Shown: positions 14,236 through 23,597 of the stretch, one piece after another
Layout: each line of letters opens with the position of its first letter
How positions within the stretch are numbered: the first letter of the stretch is position 1
Source: Luteococcus japonicus
Lineage (GTDB): Bacteria; Actinomycetota; Actinomycetes; Propionibacteriales; Propionibacteriaceae
Reading direction: 5' to 3'
Assembly: GCF_003752415.1 (NCBI RefSeq)
Contig: NZ_RKHG01000001.1
Span: 1,922,001-1,986,000, forward strand
DNA length: 64,000 bases
Notes under the pieces: model-generated
Database searches by the model: none
What the model was told of the DNA's origin: nothing
Seen by the model: the letters and a program-made list of their open reading frames with translations, nothing else
Made by a program: the position numbers and the translations under genes

Positions 14236-15980
14236 GCCAGAACAAGTCCAAGGCCCCGGCCAAGTACCAGAAGTGGTGGGGTTGGGGAGCAGACGGGGAC
14301 AAGCCCTATGCCGTGGCCAACAAGCCCAAGTTCCCGCCCTTCGCGATGGACAAGCTGGGCGTCGACATCCTGGCCAAGGACCTGACCGAGCCCCGGCTCG
14401 CAGACATCGACGTGCCCGCCAGCATCCTGGGCGACGAGCTGCGCGAACAGCTGCTGTCCACCGTCGGCGCGGACAATGTGCGCACCGATGACGAGATGCG
14501 CGTCGTGCACTCCTATGGCAAGGGTGTTCGTGACCTCGTGCGGGTCCGCCGCGGCATCCTCGGCCGGGTTCCCGACGTCGTCGTCTACCCCGGCAGCGGC
14601 GACGAGGTGCAGGCCGTGATGGAGGCCTGCTTGCGCGCCGATGCCGTGCTGATCCCCTATGGCGGTGGCTCGAACATCGTCGCCGCGCTGGAGGCCGAGC
14701 CCGGCGAGCAGCGGGTGGTGGTCAGCGTCGACATGGGCCGGATGAACAAGGTCCTGGAGATCGACGAGCAGGCGGAGATCGCCCTGATCCAGGCCGGCGC
14801 ACTGGGCCCCGACATGGAGGAGCAGCTCAACGCGAAGGGCTGGACGCTGGGCCACTTCCCGGACAGCTTCATGTGGTCCACCGTCGGCGGCTGGATCGCG
14901 ACGCGCTCCACCGGTTCGCAGTCGGACAAGTACGGCGACATCGCCGACATCACCCGCGGTCTGGAGATGGTGATGCCCGCGGCCGAGGGTTCGGAGCAGC
15001 GCACCCAGGTGCTGAGCCTGCACCCGCTGCCGTCGTACTCGTCGGGCCCCAGCGTGCGCGAGATGGTGCTGGGTTCGGAGGGCCGGCTGGGCATCATCAC
15101 CCAGGCGTGGATGCAGGTGCACCGGATCGCGGAGGCCCGCGAGATCCAGGCCTACTTCTACCCGAACTACGACGCGGGCCTGAAGGCCGCCGAGCTGATC
15201 GCCCACAGTGACGCCAAGCCGATGATGTTGCGCGTCTCCGACGCTGCCGAGACCGAGTTCTCGATGGCCAATGGCAAGAAGTCCAGCACCAAGAGCCACT
15301 ACATCAACAAGGCGATGCAGAAGCTGATGACCGCCAAGGGCTGGAACCTGGAGGAGATCTGCATCTCCTTCGTCGGTTTTGAGGGCAGCCCCGTGCACGT
15401 GCGCTACGCGAAGAGCGTGGTGAACAAGATCGTGCGCGCCCAGGGGGGCATGAATGTGGGCAAGGGCCCCGGCACCCTCTTCGACCAGAAGAAGTACGAC
15501 ATCCCCTACATCCGCGACTTCCTGCTGAACATGGGCATCCCGGCCGATGTGAGCGAGACGGCGACGCCGTGGAGCCGCACCAAGGAGATGCACGACGAGA
15601 CCGTGAAGGCCGCCGAGCAGGCCTTCGCCGAGACCGGGCACAAGGGCTTCATCATGTGCCACGTCTCGCACAGCTACCACGCGGGCGCCTGCCAGTACTT
15701 CACCTTCGCCGTCGCCGACGGTTCCGAGGACAACATGGCCACCTATGACCACGTGAAGCGTGCGGTGCAGCAGTCCTTCATGGAGCACGGCGGCACGGTC
15801 AGCCACCACCACGGTGTGGGCGAGGAGCACTCGCCGTGGATGGAGCAGGACATCTCCCCCGCTGGCGTGCACATCCAGCGCAAGCTCTTCGAGGGCGTCG
15901 ACCCGGGCGAGAACCTGAACCCGGGCAAGATCGTCCACGACGGGAAGCCGGGCATCAGCTCGAACTCCGCCGAAGCCTGA
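14232..15980 (+). CDS. FAD-dependent alkyldihydroxyacetonephosphate synthase-like protein
   Basis: The 582-aa VAO/PCMH-type flavoprotein has an FAD-binding half with VVYPGSGDEVQAV and PYGGGSN, and a substrate half matching the AGPS family. H.SHSY has Tyr482, and the histidine triplet HHH at 525-527 lies in SHHHGVG; an equivalent Tyr and His residues are needed in the mammalian enzyme. AGPS swaps the acyl chain of acyl-DHAP for a fatty alcohol, making the ether bond. GTG at 14232 overlaps the acyltransferase stop (GTGA), with GGAG upstream. A D-lactate-dehydrogenase-like oxidase is the alternative, but the HHH motif argues against it. Confidence 0.8.
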   Translation: MSQNKSKAPAKYQKWWGWGADGDKPYAVANKPKFPPFAMDKLGVDILAKDLTEPRLADIDVPASILGDELREQLLSTVGADNVRTDDEMRVVHSYGKGVRDLVRVRRGILGRVPDVVVYPGSGDEVQAVMEACLRADAVLIPYGGGSNIVAALEAEPGEQRVVVSVDMGRMNKVLEIDEQAEIALIQAGALGPDMEEQLNAKGWTLGHFPDSFMWSTVGGWIATRSTGSQSDKYGDIADITRGLEMVMPAAEGSEQRTQVLSLHPLPSYSSGPSVREMVLGSEGRLGIITQAWMQVHRIAEAREIQAYFYPNYDAGLKAAELIAHSDAKPMMLRVSDAAETEFSMANGKKSSTKSHYINKAMQKLMTAKGWNLEEICISFVGFEGSPVHVRYAKSVVNKIVRAQGGMNVGKGPGTLFDQKKYDIPYIRDFLLNMGIPADVSETATPWSRTKEMHDETVKAAEQAFAETGHKGFIMCHVSHSYHAGACQYFTFAVADGSEDNMATYDHVKRAVQQSFMEHGGTVSHHHGVGEEHSPWMEQDISPAGVHIQRKLFEGVDPGENLNPGKIVHDGKPGISSNSAEA

Positions 15981-15995
15981 GGCCTGGACCTGGGC

Positions 15996-16037
15996 GAAGG
16001 GCCGCCGCGGTTGGTTTCCCAACTGCGGCGGCCCTTC
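15996..16037 (+). terminator. terminator hairpin after the lipid operon
   Basis: GAAGGGCCGCCGC (15996-16008) pairs with GCGGCGGCCCTTC (16025-16037), and an inner GTTGG/CCAAC stem closes on TTTCC. The fold is very stable and sits 16 bp after the stop codon. There is no long U tract. Confidence 0.7.
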
Positions 16038-16058
16038 GTCATGTGCGGGGCCCTGTCC

Positions 16059-16132
16059 CCAAAACTGAGAACCCGCAGGAGCCCTCGATGAATTTGGAAC
16101 GTGCCAACCCCTGTTTGGGCTCTCAGTTTTGG
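16059..16132. repeat. 74-bp palindrome-ended element, copy 1
   Basis: The ends CCAAAACTGAGAACCC and GGGCTCTCAGTTTTGG are inverted repeats with one mismatch. The interior contains GGAGCCCTCG and TTGGAACGTGCCAA. A second copy in the same orientation lies at 22229-22302. It sits 17 bp beyond the stop codon of betT and could also serve as a two-way terminator. Some similarity extends to GGGGCCCT on the left and AGCCGGG on the right. Confidence 0.85.
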
Positions 16133-16149
16133 AGCCGGGACCCCTGCAA

Positions 16150-18201
16150 TCAGGCCTCGGCCTCGGCGACGGCCCGGGTGGCCGCCAGCTGGCGCTCGTA
16201 GGCGTCCAGCACGTCGTGGCAGACCTGGTCCTCGTTGTAGGAGATCAGGTCGTAGCCGGCCAGACCGGGCAGGGCCACCTCGACGCGGGTGGAGGTGTCG
16301 TCGGCCTCGATCATCCGCGCACCGTAGGTGGGGGCGGGGACCCGACGGATCTGCACGGGGTAGCTGAACCACGGCTCGGCCTCGTCCTCACCCACCTCCA
16401 GCCGCACCCGTCGCGTGACACGCAGCTCGGGGATGCCGTCCTCCTGCACCAGGCGGACCTGCGCACCGCGGGCCTCCAGCTCCGTCGCGACGGCGTGCAG
16501 CGCCGGCAGCACGACGACGTTCAGGTGGCGTTCGGCCTGCCGGACGCTCACCGCACCGAAGGTGACCCCCAGGCGCTTGCGCCAGGAACCCGGCGCCGCG
16601 GGGGACTCGCGGCCCACCAGCGAGGAGGTGATGGAGGCACGCGCCGCGTCGCGACGGGCCCGCTCCCCCTCCAGCGCCCGGTTCAGCCCCACCATCACCA
16701 TCACCATGACGAAGGCGAAGGGCAGACCCATGATGATCGTCGCATTCTGCAGCGCCGCGATCCCGTCGACGGCCAGCATCGCGATGGTCAGCACGCCGGT
16801 GGCCAGCGCCCAGAAGATGCGCAGCGCCGGGTGGGCGTCGCTCTCGCTGTCGGGCAGGTGGCTCGACAGGTTGGCCATCACCAGGGCGCCGGAGTCCGCG
16901 CTGGTGACGTAGAAGAGCAGCCCGACGAAGGTGGCCAGCCCCACCATGAACAGCGGCAGCGGGTACTGCTGCAGCAGGTAGAAGAAGCCCAGTTCGGGGC
17001 TCTCCAGCGCCATCGTCGCGAACTCCTTGTCCCCCTTGTCGCGGATCTGGCTGACCGCGGCATTGCCGAAGATGGTCACCCACATCACGATGTAGCAGAA
17101 GGGGATGGTGAGCGTGCCCAACACGAACTGGCCGATGGTGCGCCCCCGGGAGATGCGGGCCAGGAACATGCCCACGAAGGAGGCCCAGGCAATCCACCAG
17201 GCCCAGAAGAAGAGCGTCCAGGCGCCCATCCAGTCGGCCGGGTGGTCATAGGCCATCGTGTCCAGCGTCATGCCCGGGAACATCGAGATGAAGTCGCCGA
17301 TGTTCATCGTCATGGCGCGCAGCAGGAAGGTGGTGTCCCCGGTCACCAGCACCCAGGCGGCCAGCAGGATGGCGAGCGCCACGTTCAGCTGGCTCAGGAT
17401 GCGGATGCCCTTGTCCACGCCGCTGACGGCGGAGATGGTGGCCACACCGACGGCCAGGGCAACCAGGGCGGCCTGTGCCGTCAGGCCCTGTTCGATCCCG
17501 AACATGATGTCCAGGCCGACGTTGAGCATGACGACGCCGATGCCCAGGCTGGTGGCGACACCGAAGATGGTGCCGACCACCGTCGCGATGTCCACCGCGT
17601 CACCGGCCGGCCCGTTGATCCGACGACCCAGCAGCGGGTGCAGCGCGGAACGCACGGCCAGCGGCAGGCCCTTGCGGTGGGCGAAGTAGCCCAGGGCCAT
17701 GCCCATCAGCACGTACATGCCCCAGCCGGTGATGCCGTAGTGGAACATCGTCCACACGGTCGCCTTGCGGGCAGACTCCAACGACTCGGCCTGCACCTGC
17801 GGCGGCAGCATGTACTGGCTGACCGGTTCGGCCACGGCGAAGAACATCACGTCGGTGCCGATGCCGGCGGCGAAGAGCATCGACGCCCAGGCGAAGGTGC
17901 TGAACTCGGGCCGGTCGGTGTCCTGCCCCAGCCGCACCCGGGAGTGCCGCACCCCCATCACGATGACGAAGGCCAGGACCGCCGTCGCGAGGGCGATGTA
18001 GAACCAGCCGAACCAGTCGGAGATCAGGGTCACCACGCGGCCCAACACCCGCAGCGCATGATCCGGAGCGCCCAGACCCCAGCCGGCGATGACGAGGGTC
18101 AGCAGGGCGGAGACGCCGAGCACCGGCCACTTGGGGCGCGGCTTCTCGACGACTCCACCGTCCGGACCGGCCTGCTCGCGTCCGACGGTCGCGGTGCTCA
18201 T
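16150..18201 (-). CDS. betT: BCCT-family choline/betaine transporter
   Basis: The 683-aa transporter has 12 predicted membrane helices and the BCCT signature region [20 protein letters not shown] followed by SRGRTI. A roughly 150-residue cytoplasmic C-terminal domain is present as in BetT-type, osmotically tuned carriers. It takes up choline (or betaine) with sodium or protons. ATG at 18201 overlaps the betA stop as ATGA, so it is the last gene of the betB-betA-betT operon. Substrate choline is inferred from the two downstream oxidation genes in the same operon. Confidence 0.88.
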   Translation of the reverse strand: MSTATVGREQAGPDGGVVEKPRPKWPVLGVSALLTLVIAGWGLGAPDHALRVLGRVVTLISDWFGWFYIALATAVLAFVIVMGVRHSRVRLGQDTDRPEFSTFAWASMLFAAGIGTDVMFFAVAEPVSQYMLPPQVQAESLESARKATVWTMFHYGITGWGMYVLMGMALGYFAHRKGLPLAVRSALHPLLGRRINGPAGDAVDIATVVGTIFGVATSLGIGVVMLNVGLDIMFGIEQGLTAQAALVALAVGVATISAVSGVDKGIRILSQLNVALAILLAAWVLVTGDTTFLLRAMTMNIGDFISMFPGMTLDTMAYDHPADWMGAWTLFFWAWWIAWASFVGMFLARISRGRTIGQFVLGTLTIPFCYIVMWVTIFGNAAVSQIRDKGDKEFATMALESPELGFFYLLQQYPLPLFMVGLATFVGLLFYVTSADSGALVMANLSSHLPDSESDAHPALRIFWALATGVLTIAMLAVDGIAALQNATIIMGLPFAFVMVMVMVGLNRALEGERARRDAARASITSSLVGRESPAAPGSWRKRLGVTFGAVSVRQAERHLNVVVLPALHAVATELEARGAQVRLVQEDGIPELRVTRRVRLEVGEDEAEPWFSYPVQIRRVPAPTYGARMIEADDTSTRVEVALPGLAGYDLISYNEDQVCHDVLDAYERQLAATRAVAEAEA

Positions 18202-19958
18202 GCCCTTGCTTCCGTCTGACCTGCCCGCTCGATCGATGCGACGGCGGTCGGGATGTCCTGCACCGCATTCCATGCACTGTTGCGGGGATCACCCTCGGGG
18301 AAGACGGGCATGCCCTGACCGGCGCGGTAGACCGGCACGTCGGCCGGGGCCAGCGGGGTGTTGCCCAGGATCAGGTCGGCCGCCTTCTCCGCCACCATCA
18401 TCACCGGCGCATAGATGTTGCCATTGGTGATGCTCGGGAAGACCGAGGCGTCGACCACGCGCAGGCCCTCGACGCCGTGCACCTTCAGGCTGTTCGGATC
18501 GGTGACGGACATCTCGCCGGTGCCCATCGCCGCGGTGCACGACGGGTGCAGCGCGGTCTCGGCATCCTTGGCCACCCAGTCGATGATCTCCTGGTCGGTC
18601 TGCACGTCGGCGCCGGGCGAGAGCTCGCCACCGTCGAAGGGGGCGAAGGCGGGCTGCGCCAGGATGTGGCGCGCGGCGCGGATCACCTGCACCCATTCCT
18701 GGCGGTCACGCTCGGTGGACAGGTAGTTGAAGCGGATCGACGGGTGGTTGAAGGGGTCGGCGTCCTTGATGGTCACGTCGCCCACCACGTCGGAGTTCAT
18801 CGGCCCGACGTGCACCTGGTAGCCGTGGTCGCCGCCGGCGGCGGTGCCGTCGTAGCGGACCGCGATCGGCAGGAAGTGGAACATCAGGTTGGGGTAGGCC
18901 ACCTTGTCGTCGGTGCGGATGAAGCCGCCGCCCTCGAAGTGGTTGGAGGCGCCCACACCGGTCTTCGCGAAGAGCCACTGGGCGCCGATCACGGGCGCCT
19001 TCCAGTAGGCCAGCCACGGCGCGATGGACACGGGCTGGGTGGAGGCGTGCTGGATGTAGACCTCCAGGTGGTCCTGCAGGTTCTGCCCGACGCCGGGCAG
19101 CTCGACGCGGGTCTGGACGCCCGCCTTGGCCAGCGCGGCAGGGTCACCGATGCCGGACAGCTGCATCACCTGCGGGCTGTTGAAGGCGCCGCCGCACAGG
19201 ATGACCTCGCCGGCCTCGACGCTCTCGGGGCGCTTGCCGGGCATCTTCACGTAGTCGACGCCGGTCACCTTGTTGCCGTCCATCCGCAGGCCGGTGACGT
19301 GCGCCAGGGTCTCGACGAAGAGGTTCTTGCGGTTGCGAACCGGGGTCAGGTAGGCCCGCGACGCGCTCCAGCGACGGGTGTCCTTCACATTGCGGTCGAA
19401 GGGCGCGAAGCCCTCCTGGCGGTAGCCGTTGACGTCGTCGGTGGCGGGGAAGCCGGCCTGATTGGTGGCCTCGAAGAAGGCCTGGAAGAGCGGGCTGGTG
19501 GCCGGGCCGCGCTCCAGGTGCAGCGGGCCGGAGCCGCCGCGCCAGTCGTCGGCGCCGACGGTGCAGGTCTCCATCCGCTTGAAGTAGGGCAGGCAGTGCG
19601 CGTAGTCCCAGTGCTCCATGCCGGGCTGGGTGGCCCACTTGTCGTAGTCGCCGGCATTGCCGCGCTGGAAGATCATGCCGTTGATGGAGCTGGAACCGCC
19701 CAGCACCTTGCCGCGGGCGTGCTTGACGCGGCGGCCGCCCATGTGGGGCTCGGGCTCGGACTCGTAGGCCCAGTCGTAGAGGGGGTTGCCGCTGGGGAAC
19801 ATCAGGGCGGCAGGCATGTGGATCAGCGGGTCGACGCGCCAGTCTGCGCGGCCGGCCTCCAGCACCAGGACGGTGGTCTTCTTGTCTGCCGACAGGCGGT
19901 TGGCCATGACGGAGCCGGCGGATCCACCGCCGACGATGACGTAGTCGTAACGCTTCAT
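18198..19958 (-). CDS. betA: choline dehydrogenase (GMC oxidoreductase)
   Basis: The 586-aa FAD-dependent GMC enzyme has the dinucleotide motif VGGGSAG (9-15), the GMC signature [15 protein letters not shown] near residue 83, and a C-terminal [10 protein letters not shown] segment with the active-site His region. It oxidises choline to betaine aldehyde at the membrane or in the cytoplasm. ATG at 19958 has AGGAAA upstream. An extended reading to 20033 only adds repeat sequence. It lies between betB and betT in one transcription unit; about 130 bp separate it from betB. Confidence 0.88.
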   Translation of the reverse strand: MKRYDYVIVGGGSAGSVMANRLSADKKTTVLVLEAGRADWRVDPLIHMPAALMFPSGNPLYDWAYESEPEPHMGGRRVKHARGKVLGGSSSINGMIFQRGNAGDYDKWATQPGMEHWDYAHCLPYFKRMETCTVGADDWRGGSGPLHLERGPATSPLFQAFFEATNQAGFPATDDVNGYRQEGFAPFDRNVKDTRRWSASRAYLTPVRNRKNLFVETLAHVTGLRMDGNKVTGVDYVKMPGKRPESVEAGEVILCGGAFNSPQVMQLSGIGDPAALAKAGVQTRVELPGVGQNLQDHLEVYIQHASTQPVSIAPWLAYWKAPVIGAQWLFAKTGVGASNHFEGGGFIRTDDKVAYPNLMFHFLPIAVRYDGTAAGGDHGYQVHVGPMNSDVVGDVTIKDADPFNHPSIRFNYLSTERDRQEWVQVIRAARHILAQPAFAPFDGGELSPGADVQTDQEIIDWVAKDAETALHPSCTAAMGTGEMSVTDPNSLKVHGVEGLRVVDASVFPSITNGNIYAPVMMVAEKAADLILGNTPLAPADVPVYRAGQGMPVFPEGDPRNSAWNAVQDIPTAVASIERAGQTEARA

Positions 19959-20011
19959 GGGTTTCCTCATCTCGTTCGTACTGGTCAGGTCGTGAAGGTC
20001 AGGTCGTGGCC

Positions 20012-20086
20012 CCTCGACAGGCTCGGGGACCATGGAAGGGGGTCTCGTGGACCGTGGAAGGCGGTCTCGGGGACCGTGGAAGGGGG
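20012..20086. repeat. palindromic repeat half fused to three 22-bp tandem units
   Basis: CCTCGACAGGCTCGG (20012-20026) matches the repeats in the transport genes. It runs directly into three tandem 22-bp units (20021-20042, 20043-20064, 20065-20086) of the form TCTCGGGGACCGTGGAAGGGGG, with 2-4 differences between them. The block fills the spacer between the betB stop and the betA leader. Confidence 0.8.
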
Positions 20087-20087
20087 T

Positions 20088-21584
20088 TCAGGCGCGGCTG
20101 TCGGCGAACCAGCCGGCGCGGGCGGGCGCGGTGTTGTGCCAGATGTGCTTGGTCTCCTGGTACTCGTGCAGGCCGGCCAGGCCCAGTTCGCGGCCGATGC
20201 CGGACTGCTTCATGCCGCCCCACTCGGCGCCCGCGACATAGGGGTGGTAGTCGTTGATCCAGATGGTGCCGTGGCGCAGCCGCTTGGCCACCCGCTCGGC
20301 GCGGCCCGCATTCTCGGTCCACACGGCGCCGGCCAGGCCGTAGATGGTGTCATTGGCGATGGCGACGGCGGCGTCCTCGGCCTGTTCGCGGGTGGCGCCG
20401 GAGAAGGTCTCGACGGTGAGCACGGGCCCGAAGGACTCGTCCTGCACGCAGCGCATGTCACTGGTGCAGCCGTCGAGGATGGTCGGCAGGTAGTAGAAGC
20501 CCTTGTCCAGCTCGGGATCCTCGGGGCGCTTGCCACCCACCAGGAGCTTGGCGCCCTCGGCGACGGCGGCCTCGACGTAGGCCTCCACCTTCTCGCGGTG
20601 CGGCCCGCTGATCAGGGGGCCGGTCTCCGCATCCTCGTCGAAGGGGCCACCCAGCCGGATCTCGCCGGCGCGGCGCACCAGCTCGTCGACCACCTGGTCA
20701 TGGATGGACTCCTCCACCACCAGCCGGGCGCCGGCGGAGCAGACCTGGCCGGAGTCCAGGAAGATCGCGGTCAGCGCATTGTCGATGGCGGCGTCCAGGT
20801 CCGCGTCGGCGAAGACCACGTTCGGATTCTTGCCACCCAGCTCCAGGGCGACGCGCTTCACGGTGGGGGCGGCGGCGGCCATGATGCCCCGGCCGGTCTG
20901 CAGGCCACCGGTGAAGCTGACCAGGTCGACGTCGGGGTGGCTGGTCATGGTGGCACCGACGGTGGCGCCGGGCCCGAGCACCAGGTTGGCCACGCCCTTG
21001 GGCAGGCCCAGGCGCTCCAGCGCACCCATCAGCCAGATGGCGGTGGACGGGGTGAGCTCGCTGGGCTTGAGGACGAAGGTGTTCCCGGCCGCAAGGGCGG
21101 GGGCGACCTTCCAGGAGGTCTGCAGCAGCGGGTAGTTCCAGGGGGTGATCATGCTGCACACGCCCACCGGCTCGGCGACGACGCGCGAGGAGACGCCGGG
21201 CATTCCGGGGTCCACGACGCGGCCCTGTTCTGCGGCGGCGAGGGTGGCGAAGTGCCGGAAGACGCTGATGATGTCGTCCATGTCGAGGCGGGCCTCGAGC
21301 ATGCGCTTGCCGGTGTCGAGGGCCTCCAGGCGGGCCACCTCCTCCTTCTCCTGCTCAAGCAGGTCGGCGAGGCGGTGCAGCAGGAGACCACGCTCGGGGC
21401 CGGGGGTGGCGGGCCAGGTTCCCTCGTCGAAGGCCTTGCGAGCCGCGGCAATGGCGAGTTCGGCGTCGGCCTCGGCGCCCTCGGGGACGCTCGCGACGAC
21501 GGTCTGGTCGGCGGGGCAGGCGATCTCCCGCACCTCGCCCGAAAGCGCGTCGACCCACTGTCCGTCGATGTACATCTGCGGCAT
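20088..21584 (-). CDS. betB: betaine-aldehyde dehydrogenase
   Basis: The 498-aa NAD(P)-dependent aldehyde dehydrogenase has oxyanion Asn150 (PWNYPL), general base Glu248 in ELGGKNP, and the nucleophile Cys282 in GQVCSAG. With betA it completes choline to glycine betaine, an osmoprotectant, in the cytoplasm. It is the first gene of the leftward bet operon, 81 bp from the divergent TetR regulator, with a perfect inverted-repeat operator between them. Other aldehyde substrates are possible, but the operon partners favour betaine aldehyde. Confidence 0.88.
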   Translation of the reverse strand: MPQMYIDGQWVDALSGEVREIACPADQTVVASVPEGAEADAELAIAAARKAFDEGTWPATPGPERGLLLHRLADLLEQEKEEVARLEALDTGKRMLEARLDMDDIISVFRHFATLAAAEQGRVVDPGMPGVSSRVVAEPVGVCSMITPWNYPLLQTSWKVAPALAAGNTFVLKPSELTPSTAIWLMGALERLGLPKGVANLVLGPGATVGATMTSHPDVDLVSFTGGLQTGRGIMAAAAPTVKRVALELGGKNPNVVFADADLDAAIDNALTAIFLDSGQVCSAGARLVVEESIHDQVVDELVRRAGEIRLGGPFDEDAETGPLISGPHREKVEAYVEAAVAEGAKLLVGGKRPEDPELDKGFYYLPTILDGCTSDMRCVQDESFGPVLTVETFSGATREQAEDAAVAIANDTIYGLAGAVWTENAGRAERVAKRLRHGTIWINDYHPYVAGAEWGGMKQSGIGRELGLAGLHEYQETKHIWHNTAPARAGWFADSRA

Positions 21585-21612
21585 GGCTGCTCCTCAAGCT
21601 GATGACGTGTTC

Positions 21613-21645
21613 CGTAACGACCGTTTCACTGAAACGGTCGTTACG
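21613..21645. promoter_or_regulatory. perfect TetR-type operator between betB and tetR
   Basis: CGTAACGACCGTTTCA (21613-21628) and TGAAACGGTCGTTACG (21630-21645) are exact reverse complements around a single C. This gives a 33-bp site in the middle of the divergent promoter region. Repression of both betB and the regulator gene is the obvious reading. Confidence 0.8.
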
Positions 21646-21665
21646 TCAAGGTCTAGGATGACGAC

Positions 21666-22238
21666 ATGGCCACCAGGACACCCGTGCACGACCGCCTGCT
21701 CGACGCAGCGGACGAGCTCTTCTTCCAGGTGGGAGCCGTCGCAACCCCCGTCGATGCGATCCTCGGAAAGGCCGGCGCCTCGCCGGCCAGCCTCTACGCC
21801 CACTTCGGCAACAAGGACGGGCTGCTCGCCGCCGCCCTGGAACGACGGCTCACCGAATGGACCGAGGTCTGGGACGCCGCGATCGAACGTTCCGCCACCC
21901 CTCAGGAGCGGCTGCTGGCCATCTTCGCCGCGCTGCGCACCTACCAGGCCGAGCGAATGACCGAACGCTGGTGCTCCTTCAGCGGCACAGCGGCAACCCT
22001 GCCCACCCCGACGAAGGCCATCGCCGACATCCTGCGCCGGGAGACCACCCTGCTCCAGGAACGTTGTCTGTGCTTCGCCACCGAGGTCACCGCAGAACAC
22101 GCCGAGGAGCTGGCCCGCGGCATCGTGATCAGCTACACCGGGGCGCTGGCCATGATGCTGCGCGTGCCGTGGCAGCAGGCGATCGACGACGGCGAGGCCA
22201 CCGCCCGGCTGCTCGTCGGGGCCCTCACCCAAAACTGA
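21666..22238 (+). CDS. TetR-family regulator of the betaine operon
   Basis: The 190-aa repressor has an N-terminal helix-turn-helix (VDAILGKAGASPASLYAHFGNKD with Y.HF.NK typical of TetR) and an all-helical ligand domain. It presumably senses choline or betaine aldehyde, in the manner of BetI. A -10-like TAGGAT ends 6 nt before the ATG, so the mRNA looks leaderless. The last codons (Gln-Asn-stop) lie inside the left inverted end of the 74-bp repeat, so the natural C-terminus may have been replaced when the element arrived. Confidence 0.83.
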   Translation: MATRTPVHDRLLDAADELFFQVGAVATPVDAILGKAGASPASLYAHFGNKDGLLAAALERRLTEWTEVWDAAIERSATPQERLLAIFAALRTYQAERMTERWCSFSGTAATLPTPTKAIADILRRETTLLQERCLCFATEVTAEHAEELARGIVISYTGALAMMLRVPWQQAIDDGEATARLLVGALTQN

Positions 22239-22302
22239 GAGCCCACAGGAGCCCTCGCGGGAATTGGAACGTGCCAAGCCTTGTTTTGGCTCTCAGTTTT
22301 GG
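22229..22302. repeat. 74-bp palindrome-ended element, copy 2
   Basis: The ends CCAAAACTGAGAGCC and GGCTCTCAGTTTTGG are perfect 15-bp inverted repeats. The whole is the same length and orientation as 16059-16132 and differs at roughly ten scattered positions. The CTGAG of the left end provides the TGA stop codon of the TetR gene. With copy 1 it brackets the bet module in direct orientation. Confidence 0.85.
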
Positions 22303-22361
22303 AGCCGGGCGGCCGCCATCAGGAGCCGGGCCACCCCGGACCCATCCGGTAGCCTCGAAGG

Positions 22362-23597
22362 GTGACCATCACCGTGCGCCAGATCACCGCCGCCGAGCAC
22401 CTCGCCTTCGTCGAGGCCAAGGCCGCGGACCAGGACTTCCCCACCACCGTGAGCTTCCTGCAGCTGCCCGCCTGGGCGAAGGTGAAGCCGGAGTGGGGCC
22501 ACGAGTCGCTGGGTTTCTTCGACGGCAGTGAGCTGGTGGGCGCCGGCCTGGTGCTCTACCGCGAGATGCCCAAGGTCAAGCGATCCCTCGCCTACCTGCC
22601 CGAGGGCCCGGTGATCGACTGGCTGCGTCCCGACCTCGACGGGTTCCTGACCGCACTGGCCCAGCACGCCAAGGCCAAGGGCGCCTTCGGCGTGCGGATC
22701 GGCCCGACGGTCGTCGAGCGCACCTGGGGCCCGGACACCATCAAGACCGCCATCGCCGACGAACACCTCACCACCCTCAGCCAGGCAGCCCCGGATGCCA
22801 CCCACCGCGACGTGGTGAGGGTCTCGGACACCCTGCACCGGCTCGGCTGGAAGGCCCCCAAGGACGGCGAGGGCTTCGCCGCCGGACAGCCCAAGTTCAA
22901 CTTCCAGCTGCCGCTGGCCCACGAGGACGGCACACCGAAGAGCGCCGACGAGGTGCTCAAGGGCATGAACCAGCTGTGGCGCCGCAACATCAAGAAGGCC
23001 GACAAGGCGGGCGTCGAGATTGTGCGCGGAACCCGTGACGACCTGGCCGCCTTCCACGAGGTCTACCTGGTCACCGCCGAACGTGACGGCTTCCACCCCC
23101 GCCCGCTGGGCTACTTCCAAACCATGTGGGACGCCCTCAACGGAGAGAGGGAAGACCGGATGCGCGTCTACCTGGCCCGCCACGAGGACGACGTGGTGGC
23201 CGCCACCACCTGGATCCAGGTGGGCAGGCACGCCTGGTACTCCTACGGCGCCAGCTCCAACGAGAAGCGCGAGGTGCGCGGCAGCAACCGCATCCAGTGG
23301 CAGATGATCCAGGACTCCCTGGCTGTGGGCACGAGCGTCTACGACCTGCGAGGCATCACCGAGGGCATCGCCGCCGACGACCCGGAGATCGGCCTGATCC
23401 AGTTCAAGGTGGGCACCGGCGGCCAGGCCGTCGCCTACCCCGGCGAGTGGGACCTGCCGATCAACAAGCCGCTCTACCTGGCCTTCGACGCATACATGAA
23501 CCGACAGAAGATCAAGGGGGCCGTGGCCAGCAAGGCATCCTCCGTGAAGGCGCTGGTCAAGGGCCTCGACAAGCTCGGCCGTCGGAGCGGGCGATGA
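22362..23597 (+). CDS. FemAB-family peptidoglycan bridge aminoacyltransferase
   Basis: The 411-aa protein has two GNAT-like folds of the Fem family. Recognisable stretches are SFLQLPAWAKVK near the N-terminus and ELVGAGLVLYREMPK, then NQLWRRNIKKADKAGVEI and WYSYGASSNEKREVRGSN in the second half. Fem enzymes add amino acids from aminoacyl-tRNA to the lipid II stem peptide. Start GTG at 22362 lies 6-7 nt after a -10-like TAGCCT, so it is probably leaderless. The stop overlaps the next gene (ATGA). The C-terminal codons GLDKLG come from a sequence close to the dispersed repeat core, perhaps by chance. Confidence 0.83.
   Translation: MTITVRQITAAEHLAFVEAKAADQDFPTTVSFLQLPAWAKVKPEWGHESLGFFDGSELVGAGLVLYREMPKVKRSLAYLPEGPVIDWLRPDLDGFLTALAQHAKAKGAFGVRIGPTVVERTWGPDTIKTAIADEHLTTLSQAAPDATHRDVVRVSDTLHRLGWKAPKDGEGFAAGQPKFNFQLPLAHEDGTPKSADEVLKGMNQLWRRNIKKADKAGVEIVRGTRDDLAAFHEVYLVTAERDGFHPRPLGYFQTMWDALNGEREDRMRVYLARHEDDVVAATTWIQVGRHAWYSYGASSNEKREVRGSNRIQWQMIQDSLAVGTSVYDLRGITEGIAADDPEIGLIQFKVGTGGQAVAYPGEWDLPINKPLYLAFDAYMNRQKIKGAVASKASSVKALVKGLDKLGRRSGR

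Noticed and set aside
16129-18219. Nearly 700-codon plus-strand frame opposite betT
   Set aside because: It is His/Gln/Gly-rich antisense composition with no domain. The BCCT transporter on the minus strand accounts for the DNA.
18477-21602. Open frame of about 1040 codons on the plus strand opposite betA and betB
   Set aside because: Its translation is a Gly/His/Val/Leu-rich mirror typical of the antisense of GC-rich genes. The opposite strand carries two complete, well-conserved enzymes.
23565-23579. CCTCGACAAGCTCGG at the end of the FemAB-type gene as another dispersed repeat
   Set aside because: Only the core matches, without flanking arms or pairing, and GLDKLG is a plausible native protein ending. 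It could be chance.
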